In this document: positions 47,601 through 61,208 of the stretch, piece after piece
Position numbering within the stretch: the first letter of the stretch is position 1
How the letters are laid out: the number at the start of each line of letters is the position of its first letter
Source of the DNA: Vanilla planifolia
Taxonomy: Eukaryota; Streptophyta; Magnoliopsida; Asparagales; Orchidaceae
NCBI GenBank assembly: GCA_023846275.1
Contig: CM043869.1
Span: 18,075,501-18,139,500 of the forward strand
DNA: 64,000 nt
Direction: 5' to 3'
Notes under the pieces: model-generated
What the model was told of the DNA's origin: nothing
The model's database searches: none
The model's input: the letters and a program-made list of their open reading frames with translations, nothing else
Program-made: the position numbers and the translations under genes

Positions 47601-49642
47601 ATGCAAAGCTATGAAATACATATGCATGCATAAGCATTCTATATCCAAGTATATATGCATATTAAACTGTGTTTTAAATTATAAAACTAAACAAGAAAGA
47701 TTCAAGATGGCTTGCCTGTGATGGCTCGAAATCAACGAAGTTTTAGTTAGTAGCTTTCATCAATCTTTACTGTGCTCAAAATCTGAACGTCAAGAGCACT
47801 TGTTGCAAATGGAGGATCATGCTCGCAAATATTCAAAATCATGAACAGTTGGTGACAAACTGTTCAGTGCTTTGAACATTGTTGGATTAACTGGTGATAA
47901 AATGGTGTCAAAATTGTATTCCTAGTTACAATTTATTTTGAGGGCAAACTAGGCTGAACCAAATGGGATCAGGATGTCCTTAGGTCCAAGGAAGCCAGAG
48001 GTTGTTGCCAATTATAACCTCCAAAAAAAATTATTTAGCAAAGTGCATCCTCTTGCTAGCTTCTTTGTGGAGGAAGCCGAGGACAAACGTTGTCCCACAT
48101 TGATGAGGGATAAATCTAACTTACGTGGAAGATCATGGTGTCATCTTTTCAAGACGCCATTTCAAGGACAAAAGCAGACGTAAGGGTCAAATTAGACAAC
48201 ACCTTGACATTCTTAGGCAGCTTGTTGACTGACTGAGATTAATTAGCTAAAGGATTGTCAACAATTGAAATAACAGAAAAATCATAATTACTAAATTGGT
48301 TAATTCAACTAGAATATCCATGTTTTGTCACAATTTATATGTTATTTTATTTTAAAGCACGTTTCAAACACTATGCTTGTTGCTGTTATTCATTCTTTAA
48401 CTTTATTTGTTAATTGTTTCTTTCATAACCAATTTGACTCTACCAATTAATTTCTTGAATCAGCACGTATTCATTACTTGGCATGTGGCGAGAGAGTTTT
48501 TGTTTGTAAAAGTTTAGTTAGTGGTTTAAAGCAATTGATGCATTCATTCAACATTCATTCAACATTAAAACAAGTTGAATGTAATTCGTTATAAAACATT
48601 ATGGTGTAACATGCTTGACTAATAGTCAATGTAAGCGTTGTCATTGAATTTTACAAATCCCATACAAGGTTTTTCAAGGTCCACATAAAAATATACCTAA
48701 ATCCAAAAATTTTAACGACAGTATCATTTGGTACTCAATGTTTGAGGTCTACAATTGTTGTGTAATAATTGTTTGTGCTTAGCTTAAATTATTTTATATT
48801 TCTGTGGTCATCAAAAAGTATATTTGTTGCCAATGCACTTAAACTGTGTTTTGTAAAAGCTACGTTTGTTAATCGTAGACACCGGGTTGGGAAGGGAGTT
48901 TTTGCAAACTTCTCACTTTCTATATCTCTGTTTTGGGGCCTGGACGCTCCATTGCTACTTTAACTGTGATTGATTTCCCTCCTAATGCAAGAAGTGACCT
49001 CACTTGTTTCTGTGTTGAAAATTTTGGCAGCCATTAAAGCGATTGCTGAGGTCCATATTGAAGGGCGATAGACTACCTGATGACCTTCTGATTCTATCTT
49101 GTGAAGAAGATCTATCAGTTTGTATTCCTCTCCTTGGGAAAGGTACATCATCACTATACTATTTGGCATTGATCGTCTCTCCAAAACATGTCCCATTACA
49201 AGTATCGGCCTTGCAGGTGGGGCAGTTTTTAGCTCGGAGCTTTTACTCAACGGTATTGTTGTTCAGAAGCTAGAATATGCAAGGTTACCTCATTCACCTG
49301 CGACCACTTCGCACATCTTTTGAAAATTTATGCTCAGCTATATAAATCTTCTTTCTTTTTGTTTGGTTTTTACAATACTAAGGCATTGAGATACATAAAT
49401 TGCATTTTGCATTGCCAACATCTTTACCATCAAACATCTTATTTATATGAGATAGGATCACAGTGAACTGGTATTTTATGCATATGACAGTCAATTTGAT
49501 ATCAACTAAAATCATGTCACATCACAATTGTGAATTGAAATACATGTATACACCACCTTTATCAATGTTTCTTCTCGCCTTTGTTTACAGGCACCGTCTT
49601 TTCATGGACTATGAAGAGCACACAATCAACAATGTGGCTTAG
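41650..49642 (+). CDS. Large nuclear protein with two C-terminal BRCT domains, plant MDC1/PTIP-like DNA-damage group
   Basis: Eight exons with matching phases: 41650-41704, 41778-42119, 43187-46173, 46263-46532, 46619-46699, 49031-49142, 49217-49283, 49591-49642; 1,321 residues. The N-terminus has DTQVLDSP and GETLPNEFQETELL, then an ASVRAASLRASGLA-like block (DVRVSATQPFGLSAAQ). A long Ser/Lys-rich disordered middle has basic, NLS-like runs (GRKSKAKRRNSLRKK; PKRQKIEK). BRCT1 lies at about residues 1105-1190 (ILARLGAQVVYSSLEATHFV, MLEAIAMGKLVVTPMWIERC) and BRCT2 at about 1219-1310 (GKRVFLTPKIKP, DDLLILSCEED, SSELLLNGIVVQKLEY). Plant proteins of this build, the Arabidopsis BRCT5-type BCP/XIP group, bind phosphorylated H2A.X at DNA breaks; that role is inferred by family. 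Odd points: a 131-residue internal tandem duplication, and a frameshift in exon 8 after HRLF. The start codon is the first in frame after a stop. Confidence 0.92.
42120..43186 (+). other. Intron 2 of the BRCT gene
   Basis: The donor CCAG|GTTGGT follows 42119. The acceptor TTATTAG ends at 43186 and gives phase 1 into E-C-S-G-K-S. A second in-phase acceptor, TGTTCAG ending at 43195, would drop three residues. No transposon is recognised in the intron. Confidence 0.7.
44530..45315 (+). repeat. Internal tandem duplication in exon 3 of the BRCT gene, 2 x about 393 bp
   Basis: Residues from MKMMNKSKEECGV (44530-44922) reappear in TTKSKEKCGLIL (44923 onward), 131 codons later. The aligned blocks are KNRDFVASSVKET/KKRDFVESAVKET, FTSPVAHRTRLSKAAK/FTSPIAHRTRHSKAAK, CEDKLQYKTVERMDGLVLNA/CEDKLQYKTIEMTDGLVLNA and NTKNGSS/NTKIGSC. 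Only about one residue of length differs and the frame stays open, so both copies appear to be under coding constraint. In the family as I recall it, an SPIA-RTR motif occurs once, so this gene would carry it twice. Confidence 0.85.
46700..49030 (+). other. Intron 5 of the BRCT gene, 2.3 kb
   Basis: The donor GGCCAG|GTATTC follows 46699 and the acceptor TTTGGCAG ends at 49030. Within it, 47930-48185 looks like a transposon or leader fragment with a 70-codon plus frame (47974-48183) that I do not recognise. The remainder has no feature. Confidence 0.7.
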
Positions 49643-50700
49643 ACATGAAGATGGAAAGCTGTTTCTTCCTGTAAAATGATGTAGATAGCTTAGATAGAGG
49701 ACTGCTTGTGTATGAGGTTAAGTTATGAATAGGCAAATTTAGGATAGGTCTTTTAGAATGGTGATGAACAACCGATTCTTCAGTTGAATAACTTATGCCT
49801 GATGGCTAAAATATTGTTCTACATCAAAAGGATTAGTTATTACTTCTTTCAAATGCAAATGTGAATGTAACCCTAACAGGAAATTATGGATCAACTTTTC
49901 TAAATTTTACATGCAATCCTCTTTGTGTTGATCAACATGAGACATGTTCCTTATCTTCTTTAGTTGGAGGTATTGATGTTGGCTACTTAATCCAATGCAT
50001 CGGCAATAACTACAATCCAGGACAAATTTTGAAAGTAAGCCTCACTAAAAATGCTCATTTTACAGGAGGAATGAATTTGTGATTTATTCATGGCTTTGGT
50101 GAAGCTTGGAGAGTTCTTACTGTCATGTTATAGGCATGAGCATATTATGTGTTTTAATAGAATAATGTATATATAATATTATGTGTTATTTAGTTCAAGG
50201 GAATATTAATAAATTTGGTACTATACTTTTATTTCATTAATTTGTATATAAGTTGAATATATATATAATAATAATTATATGGGAATTTGATATATTGAGC
50301 TGTAAAGTTTATATTATGCACATGACTGTTTGATTGTTGCCAACTACTGAGGGCATTTAACAAAACTTGTTTTGAATAACTCATATTTTTTAAACATGTT
50401 ATATGCCTATTTGTTTACTATCAAACATTTTGCTTGTCAATAATTATGTGCTTTTGAAATATGTAGAATATAACAATATGTCATTAGGTAATTATATGAA
50501 TATATTTTAGTCTTATAAAATATGTTATTAATATCATGTGATTATGTGTAAATAAAAAAATTTATATTTTTTAATTATATATTTTAATTATTATATATAT
50601 TAGAATATAAAATGAATTACAAATAAATAAAATAAAATAAATGATACCAAGATCAAGTTACAAGTACTTTATGATAATTATGAAATGATGAGGTAATGTG
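49643..50700. other. 3' flank of the BRCT gene
   Basis: It likely contains the 3' UTR. Sequence just past the stop (49643-49679) still codes, in another frame, for a family-like tail ending at TGA 49677-49679. A 73-codon plus frame at 49861-50082 with five cysteines is not recognised and may be chance. AATAAA-like signals occur near 50207. Confidence 0.45.
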
Positions 50701-51240
50701 ATTTTCTTTTGACATTATCTCATAGTCATCTAATATAATTTGATGAGATTATTGTAATAACTTAAATTATTAAAAAAAATATGTTTCTATTTTATGAGTA
50801 TTTTGTGAATTTTAGAAATATTTTAAACTTTTTTGACAATTTATTTAAATTTTCAAAAAAGTTTTACACCACAAAAAATATGACATCTCAAAAGAAAATG
50901 AATTGAGAATTTTAGTGTGTATATTATATGAAAAATAATATCAAATTGATAAAAATTTAAAGTTTTTAAGAATTAAATAAAAAGATTTGAATTTTATAGG
51001 AATTCAATTACAAATTAAAAAAAACCAAAAAATCATAAAATTACTCAATTGACTCAAAAAATTATAAAAATTTATTAAGATCTAAAACTTATTAAGATAA
51101 GCTTGATACAAATATCACGTGTGATGACTATAGAATTAAAAGTCAAAAGAGATTTAGAAAAAATATTAAGTAAATATTTTTATGAATTTTACGTTTAGAG
51201 AATCATTAAAAAAAACTAATTACTATCCAAAAAATTTGTG
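50700..51240 (+). mobile_element. Ty3/gypsy-family LTR fragment
   Basis: It matches the LTR copies at 9917 and 12913: TTTTACACCACAAAAAATATGACATCTCA versus the ACACCACAAAAACAAGGTATGAGACC block, followed by the same AATT-rich order (GATTTGAATTTT...GAATTCAATTACAAATT). The copy stops at the microsatellite. Old and broken. Confidence 0.5.
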
Positions 51241-51930
<690 letters not shown>

Positions 51931-52679
51931 ATAAAATTATAAAAGTATGGGCAATATTAGTATTATTATAATTCATGTTTTTTTAATTTTTTTATAAACA
52001 ATATATTTAAAATATTTTTTTATCATCATGCTTATCAAATTATTTGTTTTGTGTTATTGAGATTATTGTGTACTCAGATGTATTCTAATATTTTTTGTTA
52101 CTTATATGTATTATTAAGTAATAAAAAGGGAAATAAAAAATAAAGGTCAATTAAAGCCAACGTAATAAAGATCAAATTAAAATCTCAACAATAAGACAAA
52201 CCAACTAAATAAAACTAAATATAATAATTCTTATGACCAATAAACAATTGAATAAGAGGTACATTATAGTGATATAAAAAAATATGCAATAAAGCTCAAA
52301 GAAGAAATTAATAAATAGTATGCAGCTTAACTCAATGAATAATGATTGATATAATAATGAATGAAGAGAAACTCATAGTCTTCATTTCTCCAAATTTTTT
52401 TTAAGTATAAAGATGATTACAATTGGAAATCTCTTCTAAATAATAAGTGAAGTCTTAGTTTTTTCTCTGTTGTTAGAACTATACACAAATGAATCATTTT
52501 GCATCAAAAAAGCAAGATAATGTTTTTTAGCAGATAAGTGATAAAATGTTTTAAATATAAAACTTGCTTCAATCCACATAAGAAAATCTAAGAAAGATCC
52601 TAATGAAATAAAAGAAATAATAAAAGAAATTGAAAGATAAATAAATTTAATGAGTCGCTAACAATATCTCTTTTGATAC
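51931..52679. other. AT-rich repeat remnant between two LTR copies
   Basis: It may be the later half of the plus-strand gypsy LTR at 50.7 kb (compare 52110-52180 with 14380-14440), but the similarity is weak. No gene is seen. Confidence 0.3.
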
Positions 52680-53106
52680 TATAAAGAAATAGTATTTCAA
52701 ATAACAGTCCTACTTCTGGTGATATATTATTATGATAAAAAGTTACTTTATGAGAATATTATTTTAAATAGTAAGATTGTCTTTAAATAATTATTGTTAA
52801 TTCAATTTTTAGAATCATTATTAACCATATTTTACCAACTTTTTATTCTTACTTTGTTGCTTTTTCATTTTCTTTCTTTATCCAATATTAAAGAAATTTA
52901 TTAAATAATATTTTTCTTCTAAATCACATAAGCACTAAATTATAACATATTCTTATAATACACCATAAGGAATAATTAGTATATACATAACATGCTCCAT
53001 TAAACATTGCATTTCACACTAATATAAAAAAAACATTCATACTCATGTTAACTTAAAATGCAAATCTTTATTAGAATAATCTCTAAACAATCACTTAAAC
53101 AATACA

Positions 53107-53182
53107 TACATCTCTTAATGATTACCTTTATGTTTTGTTGGTAGTAGATTCACCAAGAAATACATCTCTTAATGATTACCTT
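53107..53182. repeat. Short direct duplication inside the gypsy LTR
   Basis: CATCTCTTAATGATTACCTTT occurs at about 53109 and again at about 53164, a local duplication of roughly 55 bp spacing. Confidence 0.7.
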
Positions 53183-56100
53183 TCAATAATCTTGTCTTTC
53201 GCCTTGGGTGTAATAGTACTTTTTCGTCAATTATTGATTTTTCCTGATTTGGCCATAAGAATTCCCTTTTAATCTATTGCCCAACTTTCAAAGATTTCTT
53301 TGATAATGATTCTTCTCTCTTTTCTCTCCTTTCTAAACCTTTAATAGTTGAATATTTGTTAAAACTTTTTCATGGTTGAGTCTCAATTCCTTTTTATACT
53401 CAATCTTGTGCTTATTCATCTCTTGGAATTTCATTTAGCCCAAATTGCCATACCTATTCAATAAGATGTCTCCTCATGTCTCTAGCTCTTGATTGTTAGT
53501 GGCTTTCCCAACTTTTGAGCTCATAGGTTCTTGGTATCCTTAATCATTAGTTTAGTTTTTAGGATTTTATGTATTTAAAAAATTAAAATTGACATTAATC
53601 AAATCAAAACTTAAGAAACTTAATATTCATCACATTGTTTGATCAATTTGATATCCAAACAATTTATGAATACTTTTGTGTGATTCATCTTGATGAGCTA
53701 TATGTGCCAACAAAATTTCATCTTTTTTTGATAAAATTTAGTATTTTAATAATTTTTTAAACTTAAAAATCCTTATAATTATTATTTCAAATTTTTCTTA
53801 AATTCTCTTCCACTTTTACTTTTTGGTCATCTTACCTTTTTTAAGCCAATAAAACATGAGCTTACTATTTTAAGCACTATGTCATAATAAATTTTTATAA
53901 TTTTTTTTGTAATACTTTTATAAGTTTTTAAAAAATTTCTAAGCTCATAAGTATTTCTTTATAAATCTTGGATCATCATCCATTTTAACACTTAGAAATT
54001 TCCCATTTTAATCAATTTTTTGTTATTGAACTCCAAATAATTTGTATATCTTATTTCTTAGTTCACCTCTTGCATTTGAGATGATTCATCTCCTTTTAGT
54101 TGTACATGATTTTTAAAAAATTATAAAATAATTCATAGAAGTTCTTTGAAATTTGAAAATATTAAAAATAATTATGAGTGAATAGTTCATATATTGAATG
54201 CTACAAATTTTCTCTCTTTAGGATTATCAATCAACTGTAAGATTCTTATTTTTATTTAACTTAAATATTTCATAATTTAAAATTTTAAAGTATTTATTTA
54301 AATATTTATTTTCATTTTTGGGATGTTATAACCCTTCATTCTTATAAAAATTTCACCCTTGAAATTCAGATCATTCAAAAAGTTTCTTCTACAATGATCT
54401 CTTCTATCATTCAAATGCCATTTTTAATTTATTGACCTCCTTAATTTAAATTATTGTCTTTTATCAAGTACCATATCTCTATTTAAGTTTGTTGAAAGAA
54501 ACAAATAAAATGCTCTAAAATTAAAGAAAATTATCACAAGCATATTTAAGAAATATAATAGTATTTGTGATAACATATGGAGACAATGGAGCTTCATCTT
54601 AGTTTATTGCATAAATGTGGGGAGCTATTTGTATTTGAGTAGTTTGAACTTGGATCTTCCATTTTGAATTATTGTTTTAATTAGCTTTAGATGAAGGTCC
54701 TCCTTGTAATTCTTTTACATTCTTGCCTCCCTTTAATTTCCTTTACTTTTGCAGACACTCTAAAGCATAGTTTTTAAAGTTTCCAAAATTTAAGCATTTA
54801 ACCCCTTTCTTCTAACATTTGTCTTAATGAAATTTCCCATATGTTTGGCATTAAGAAGGTTTCCTTAATTCATTTTTTGAAGAAGTAATGCTTATTGTTT
54901 TAGCTTTGTTCTCCTCTTATGAAGAGAAATTCATTTTTTCTCTTATTTGATACTTTTCGTGCTTTTATTGCAGTAAGATCCTATTGTTTTCTTCTAAAAA
55001 CTTCAAGTAATTTATTGTAAGCCTTGAACTCTATAACATTTTTCTTATATCATCTCTCAATGTCTTCTTGAAAAGGTAACATCTTTGCTATTTTGTAGTC
55101 ACCAATTTTAGAACATACCATATAAGTCTTGAAAAAGGCTCTCATATTTATTTACTATTAGGTTCTATTGGTATAATCTTACTAAGATATTTCATATTTT
55201 CTCTCTAATAGATTCAATGATATATTATTTAAAAATATTTGACTAAACTTTCACCATAAATTTTAGAGTTTACTTTATCACCAAATAATATTTTTCTCCA
55301 ACCCATCTACCAATTTCTTTAAATGCTATCCATTACCAAGACAATCAATAGTGTTCTCCAATAGTCCTTGCAATCCATGCTATCAGACAACATCTCAATT
55401 ATTTCTAACCAATGATTTCTTTTGAAAGGATTCATACTTTCTCTTAAATATGGTAGTCCTTGTCTTAAGAATTATTCTACTAACTTATTAGCTTGATAAG
55501 CATTTAAACTTTTTTATTGGACACTTCCCTTCTTAACTGCATTCTTAATATTCTCTCTTTTGTTATGATCACCTTCTCCTTAGGTAGGAATTGTCTTCTA
55601 TTATTTGAACTATTCACTTTTGCAAAGTTTTTCTTGATACTTTGATACTATTCTACACAATTATCATGTATTTTATAATTTAAAAATTGAATTATTATGG
55701 CTCATAATAGAGTGCAAAATTTAACCAAAAATATTCTCTTTAAAGAAATCACACATTACTTCAATTTAAATTATTATATATATCTACACAAATTGTATGA
55801 ACTACTCATCAAACATTTTTTAATTCTCCTTTTTTTGCTTCATCTCTCTTTATTTTTGTATTAATTTTTTTTGTGGGGATGTCTTGTATTTTAGTCAGCT
55901 TAAGTCTAGAAAAATTATTAACTCGTTTGCAAACCTTTTATGGTGGCTAGCTGACAACACTCAATGAGAGCCTAAAGGGGTTGAATCCCCCCTTCTAAGG
56001 ATAAAAGGGCAGAGCCATAATTTTGAATTATCATACTACATTTCTTATTATCTTCTCAAACATCATTCTTAAATATCTTATGTATTTTATAACTTTTCTT

Positions 56101-56863
56101 CTCTTCTCTCTTTTTTCTTATATAATCATACTATATATTTCGAATAACCTATCATACGTTTAATGTTTAGACTACCCATTAATATTAGATTTTTCCTCAT
56201 TAATTGTACCATGTGATCTATACTATTATGCTACATGTTCTACCTACATTAATTTCTTAATTTACTCTCAATATCATCTCTTTATTATTTATTATACTAT
56301 ACAATGTCTTTCTTTGTAGTGTACAATTCTATATAATCTTCCACATAACTTATTAAATCGTCAAACTCTTTAGAGTATTAGACTATCTAAGTGAATATGT
56401 TGTACGTTAGTTTTAATCATATTTTATTAATCCACTTGTTTTATTCACCTTAATTAAGATTTGTTCCCTTTATGCTATTATATTGTATGTTTTTACTATT
56501 ATATTGTACGACTTTCTCAAGTTTTTCTTGTTTCAACAAGTGTTTTTATTATGACTTGGTCTTTTATTGGTTAAATTTTTAATGATGTTATAAATATGTT
56601 TCTCTTGATTGCTTATTCCTATATACTTAACAAGTGATTAACAATGTTTGTTTTTGTCTTTTGATGTATGAAAAAAAAATAAGAAGAGAAGAGTGAATGA
56701 AATAAAAGACATTCCATTAATTCCCAAAGTGCTTATTTATTAATTATTTAAAATTATAATATATTAGGGAAAGCATGAATGTAAGAAAAGTATTTGTATG
56801 TTTGCATGATTTAATAACTTTTCATTTCAATATTTACTTAATAGAATTATCATCATAAAAAAG

Positions 56864-58900
56864 ATGAAATTATTGAGCCTTACTCTTAATGATAACAAAA
56901 CTATTGTATTATTTTACTAATATCTTTTAAGTATTTTAGATAATGTATCTCAAGTCAAATAGATTAATCAATTGAAAAGCTTAATTAATTGACTCAAAGT
57001 ATTTAATGTAAGTTTTTTTATGTTAATCATAACTGACACTATGAGTAACACAAACTTGAGTATCACTTAGAGAAGACTTTTTTTTGAATCATCTTGCTAG
57101 TGTTAGCATGCAAAGTTTATAACAATGTACTTGAGACATTAGTTTCGATGAGGATTTCAATGTAAGTTAAATACTTTCAAACCATTTATGCACTCATTTA
57201 TGGATTAGCCTAAAGCATGTATATAATTTAGATTGATTTACTTATAAATATATCTTATATTGAACTAAATTAATGTATTACATTGATTAGTATAGCCCAT
57301 TCAAGTAGGAATTGAGAATTGAATGAATTAAGTGAAGTCTACAAAAACTTTGCTAATTATACTTGCACAATGACTTATCATACAATATAAGTAGTTATTT
57401 TTGGAATAAGAAATAGAATCAAATTTGGGCAATCTTTAGTTAAGTTGACTAATTATAATGTTTGCACATGTATGTATTATTATTATATAATTAAAATTGA
57501 TGTGAGTTGAAGGTGTTAGTTGAGCTTTTGAACTTATATGCTTTATATAGTATAATATCATTAACATTATTCCATGATTTATTAATAGGGTCAAAGTATG
57601 TGGTAAAATTTTGTAATGCAGGTATAAACAAAAATTTTGCATTATCTCACATGTACGATCTACATATCATATAAGAATGATAAGTTTTTTAGAGAGGTGT
57701 ATTTTAATACATAATCATTGAGAGAGTTAATTTCCTTTGTACAACTACGATTCACTTATTATATCATTACAATTCTTGATTTACAAAGAGAGTAATAAGT
57801 GAGAATGACTTCGTAAAAGTACAATCCTTGTCACTATAGTGTGTGATCATGCGAAAACCCAAAAGGTGAAAAATTTGATGTGAAGAGTTATGATATTCAT
57901 ATATGTATAATAGTATACTTATAAAATTACGATAAGGTTTTTATATTGAACTGAACTAATCAGACATGTTAGAAAGTTAAACGATAAGCTTATTTCAGCA
58001 TCATACTAGTATAATCCTTGAATTAGACAATACAAATAGTTCAGGACTAAGTAACGAGTAGTTTAATAAGTTTTTAGGAAATTTTGATTAGCTATTAGTG
58101 GTTAGCCACTAGAGAACATTTAATGCATATATAAAGGGGTCTAAACTTAGGAAGAAGGTTAAAGATAACTTGCTTATATTTGTGATGAACTCTATTAAAA
58201 ATTCTTTATTGTAATAAAGAAGAGAAGAGCAAGACCTTGGATTACAAGCATTGATCTCATCTTTTACAACTTTCCTTCATATTCACACACATATTGAGTT
58301 AAGTTGTATATTATTTCCTAACTAATTCCATTGAGTTATATTTCATATCACTTCTATATTACTTTAACTTCATACTATTGTGTCTATTAATTGTATTTAT
58401 TTTGTAAGACCTTATAATTATCTTCATAGTTAGTTTCTTTATCTTGTCGTGAGAATTTGGATTTGATCTAGTATTAGACTTTTGACCATTATTGTTTGGT
58501 CATATGACCCATTATTAGGTTGATCCTTACCTAGTTATGAAAAAAAAGGAATGGTTGTTTTTTAGGTTAGCCCATACCTAGCTATGACAAAAAGGGAGTG
58601 GTTTAGGGCAAGCCTAGCTATTTGTTTGGGGGTGGATATAGATTTAGGTTTAGATCAAATCACTTAAAAATCTTATTATATACTTTCTTTTTTTACACTT
58701 AAACACAAAAAATTTATAAAGCTAAACGTTAATTTTTTAAACTAATTTGTAAAAGCCTTTTAAGAAAAATAAAAGTCTTATGTTATTATACATAACTTGG
58801 GTTTGAGTTGTTTAAACTTGATATTTACACAAATTTTACATCGTCTTGTGTGGACATCATGTTCATTGATTTTCAACATTTGTAACTCTTCTCATTTGTT
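56864..58900 (+). mobile_element. SIRE/Maximus-like copia LTR, second copy
   Basis: The start block is TGAAATTATTGAGCC...CTTAATGATAACAAAAC. The middle has many GTATAATAGTATAC- and TACGATAAG-like words. The end block has TTTGGTCATATGACC, GGTTAGCCCATACCTAG and TTTGGGGGTGGATATAG, the same order as in the copy at 29391-31170. No coding region is attached. It lies within the leader of the minus-strand gypsy element and directly before the solo LTR; its exact right end is uncertain. Confidence 0.55.
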
Positions 58901-58905
58901 TCAGT

Positions 58906-58910
58906 CATAT
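58906..58910. repeat. Left 5-bp target duplication (CATAT) of the solo LTR
   Basis: Identical to 62162-62166 immediately after the final TGTAACA. Confidence 0.75.
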
Positions 58911-60177
58911 TGTTATACCCGATAAAATATTATACGTTTAATCTTCAATAATTCAATTGTGGCTTGGATGATTTCAGATCGATAGTAGGATGAGCCAGGA
59001 GCTCAATTGGAGGCTATTGGAATTTCTGAAATTTTCTGGGGATTTTTCGGAGCACCGAGGAAATTTTTAAGTAATTTTCCCTGTTTAATTGGATTTATTG
59101 GATTTTTGGAAATTCGAAAATCTAGTTAAATCGGTCTATTAGATTTTTAAACCGGAATTTGGTTTTTACCGCGCGTGAATCGGACCGGAGCGGTTCAGCG
59201 AAGGCGGGGGGCGGTTCGCCGAGTGCGTTTGCGCGTGCGGTTGGATAAGCCACGAATAAGCGGATCGGACGAACGAGATCAGCGGTGGAGATTAACCGGC
59301 TGATCGGGTTTAAGCGGCGTTATTAGAAGGTCAACCGGCCCTTAATGGGTTCTTAACGGGTTATTACCAGTTTAAGCTGGGTATTTAACCTGATTTGTTC
59401 GGCTGTTAGGGTTTCGAGCGGTGGCCGGAGACGAGGTGTTCGCGGCGAACGGCGATACTTTCCGGCAGCCTTTCAAGGGGCTTTTTGTACCTGGAGGTTC
59501 GCGGGACCGAGGAGAATCGATTGGTACCGGTTTCGTTCGGCGAGGAGCAGCGGTTGGTCGCGTTCGAGCTTCACCGTCGCCGGAGAAGAAAGGTAGGAAA
59601 TTCATATTTTAAATTAGTTATTTAGCAAATTAAAAATATGATTATTTTGCAAATAGCTACCGGAGCATGCGGATCGTGGTTTTTGGAATTGATTAATGCA
59701 AATTATTGATTTTAGCATTTTAGGGTTTTTCTTCGAAAAATTATAACTGCCAAAATTGGAAATTTTACCAAGCATGTGTTGATTCGATTATGTGCTTTAA
59801 TCATGTTAAGATAGTATCAAATGCTGAAATTTGTTAATTTCATAGATTGTTAAAATTGGGGATCGGATGAAACTTCGGCGGAAATTTTGATTGAACCTTA
59901 GAAATTAGTGGCATTAATGAAACATTAGGATAGTATGAACATTGGATTTTGTTTCTCTTTGATCTCGGTCGCCGAAAATCGACGGGGGAAACGGAATTTT
60001 CCCGGAGGAATCGTCGGCTAGGGTTTCGCGGGCGCCGGGCGGAGGAAGGAGATGGATTAGATTAATTTCGGTTTAGTTAATTAAGTAATTGTAATTATTC
60101 AATATTTATTAATAATTTAAATGTCAAACGTCGGCTGGAAATTGGATTAATTATTCGGCCGGTGGGTTCTCGGTTCA

Positions 60178-60350
60178 GCGCGAAGGCCCGAACCGGCAGC
60201 GAAAACCGGTTCAGCGGGATTAGGCGCGGACGAACGGCGCGAAGGCTCGAACCGGCAGCGAAAACCGGTTCAGCGGGATTCGGCGCGGACGAACGGCGCG
60301 AAAGCCGAACCGGCAGCGAAAACCCGGTTCAGCGTGATTTGGCGCGGAGG
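60178..60350 (+). repeat. Three tandem units of about 58 bp in the solo LTR
   Basis: Each unit contains GAACCGGCAGCGAAAA, CCGGTTCAGCG and GGCGCGGA. Within a unit, AACCGG and CCGGTT form a short dyad. The units differ at a few positions only. Confidence 0.9.
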
Positions 60351-61016
60351 AAAATTAATTCGGAAATTAATCCGAATTTTCGGAAAATGGATATATGTGA
60401 ATTTAAATTTTAATTCGAAAATTTATTCCGAATTTCAGAAAATTGAGAAAGGGCAGAATTTGATTTTTTTGGAATTTGGAAAAAATGCAGTAATTAGAAT
60501 TTCGGGATTTTAAATTCTGAAAAAAATTCAGAAAAAGAGAAATTGGGATTTGAGCGATCTCGAAAATTCTGGAGATCCGTATGTAGAGAAAAATTTCCTG
60601 AAGTAGGGAAAAATGTTATCAGTGATGACGGTACAGTTGAAATAGTCAGACAGAGGTATGGTACATGGATGCTACCAAAACAGTCAGTAACTGGTACAGT
60701 TGTGTTGCTTGGACGGCAATGGCATAGATTGAGTCAGTTTACTCAATGTTGGCATATTTTACGGATTGTCATAATGGACCGGACTACTATAGGCCCTATA
60801 TGATGTTTTAGGGTGGTTGTGGTAGGTAACTGTGCGGTACAGACTTAGCTTCCACAGTATACATGTGGACTGGTATGCGCCTTGTTGTATCTGGACACAT
60901 GTTGCCGAATCTTGGAGTTATAGCTTGGCAATGACTGTAGGGGCGTGGCTTCTATGGAAATTGTTGGGAGAGGACTTCTTGGGACGGTGGCTGAGTCGAT
61001 CTCTTCTGGTCCATGA

Positions 61017-61126
61017 GTGTAGGCCTGCGCGCCTGAGAGTGGCAGTGGCAGGGGTGACTCGCCGTGGCTAGCCAAGTGTGTAGGCCTGCATGCCTGAGGG
61101 TGGCAGGGGTGTCTCACGTTGGCTAG
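61017..61126 (+). repeat. Two tandem units of about 50-60 bp in the solo LTR
   Basis: GTGTAGGCCTGCGCGCCTGAG and GTGTAGGCCTGCATGCCTGAG begin the two units, each ending GTGGCTAG or GTTGGCTAG. Confidence 0.85.
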
Positions 61127-61208
61127 AGATCTATGTGACTGGTTTGTGTATAGTCTCCGGAAGATTGATTGACGAGAGACGCTGCGGTGTCGGGTGCTAG
61201 GCGTTGTG

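Noticed and set aside
47974-48183. 70-codon frame in intron 5 as an extra exon of the BRCT gene
   Set aside because: Adding it would interrupt BRCT2 between HGQ and PLKR; direct joining of exons 5 and 6 is in phase and keeps the domain.
49861-50082. 73-codon frame after the BRCT gene as a separate small gene
   Set aside because: Five cysteines are suggestive, but there is no known family, signal peptide or promoter; more likely part of the 3' UTR or chance.
60178-60350. CRISPR-like spaced repeats
   Set aside because: The units are contiguous, diverged tandem repeats in a plant LTR, with no unique spacers and no cas genes.
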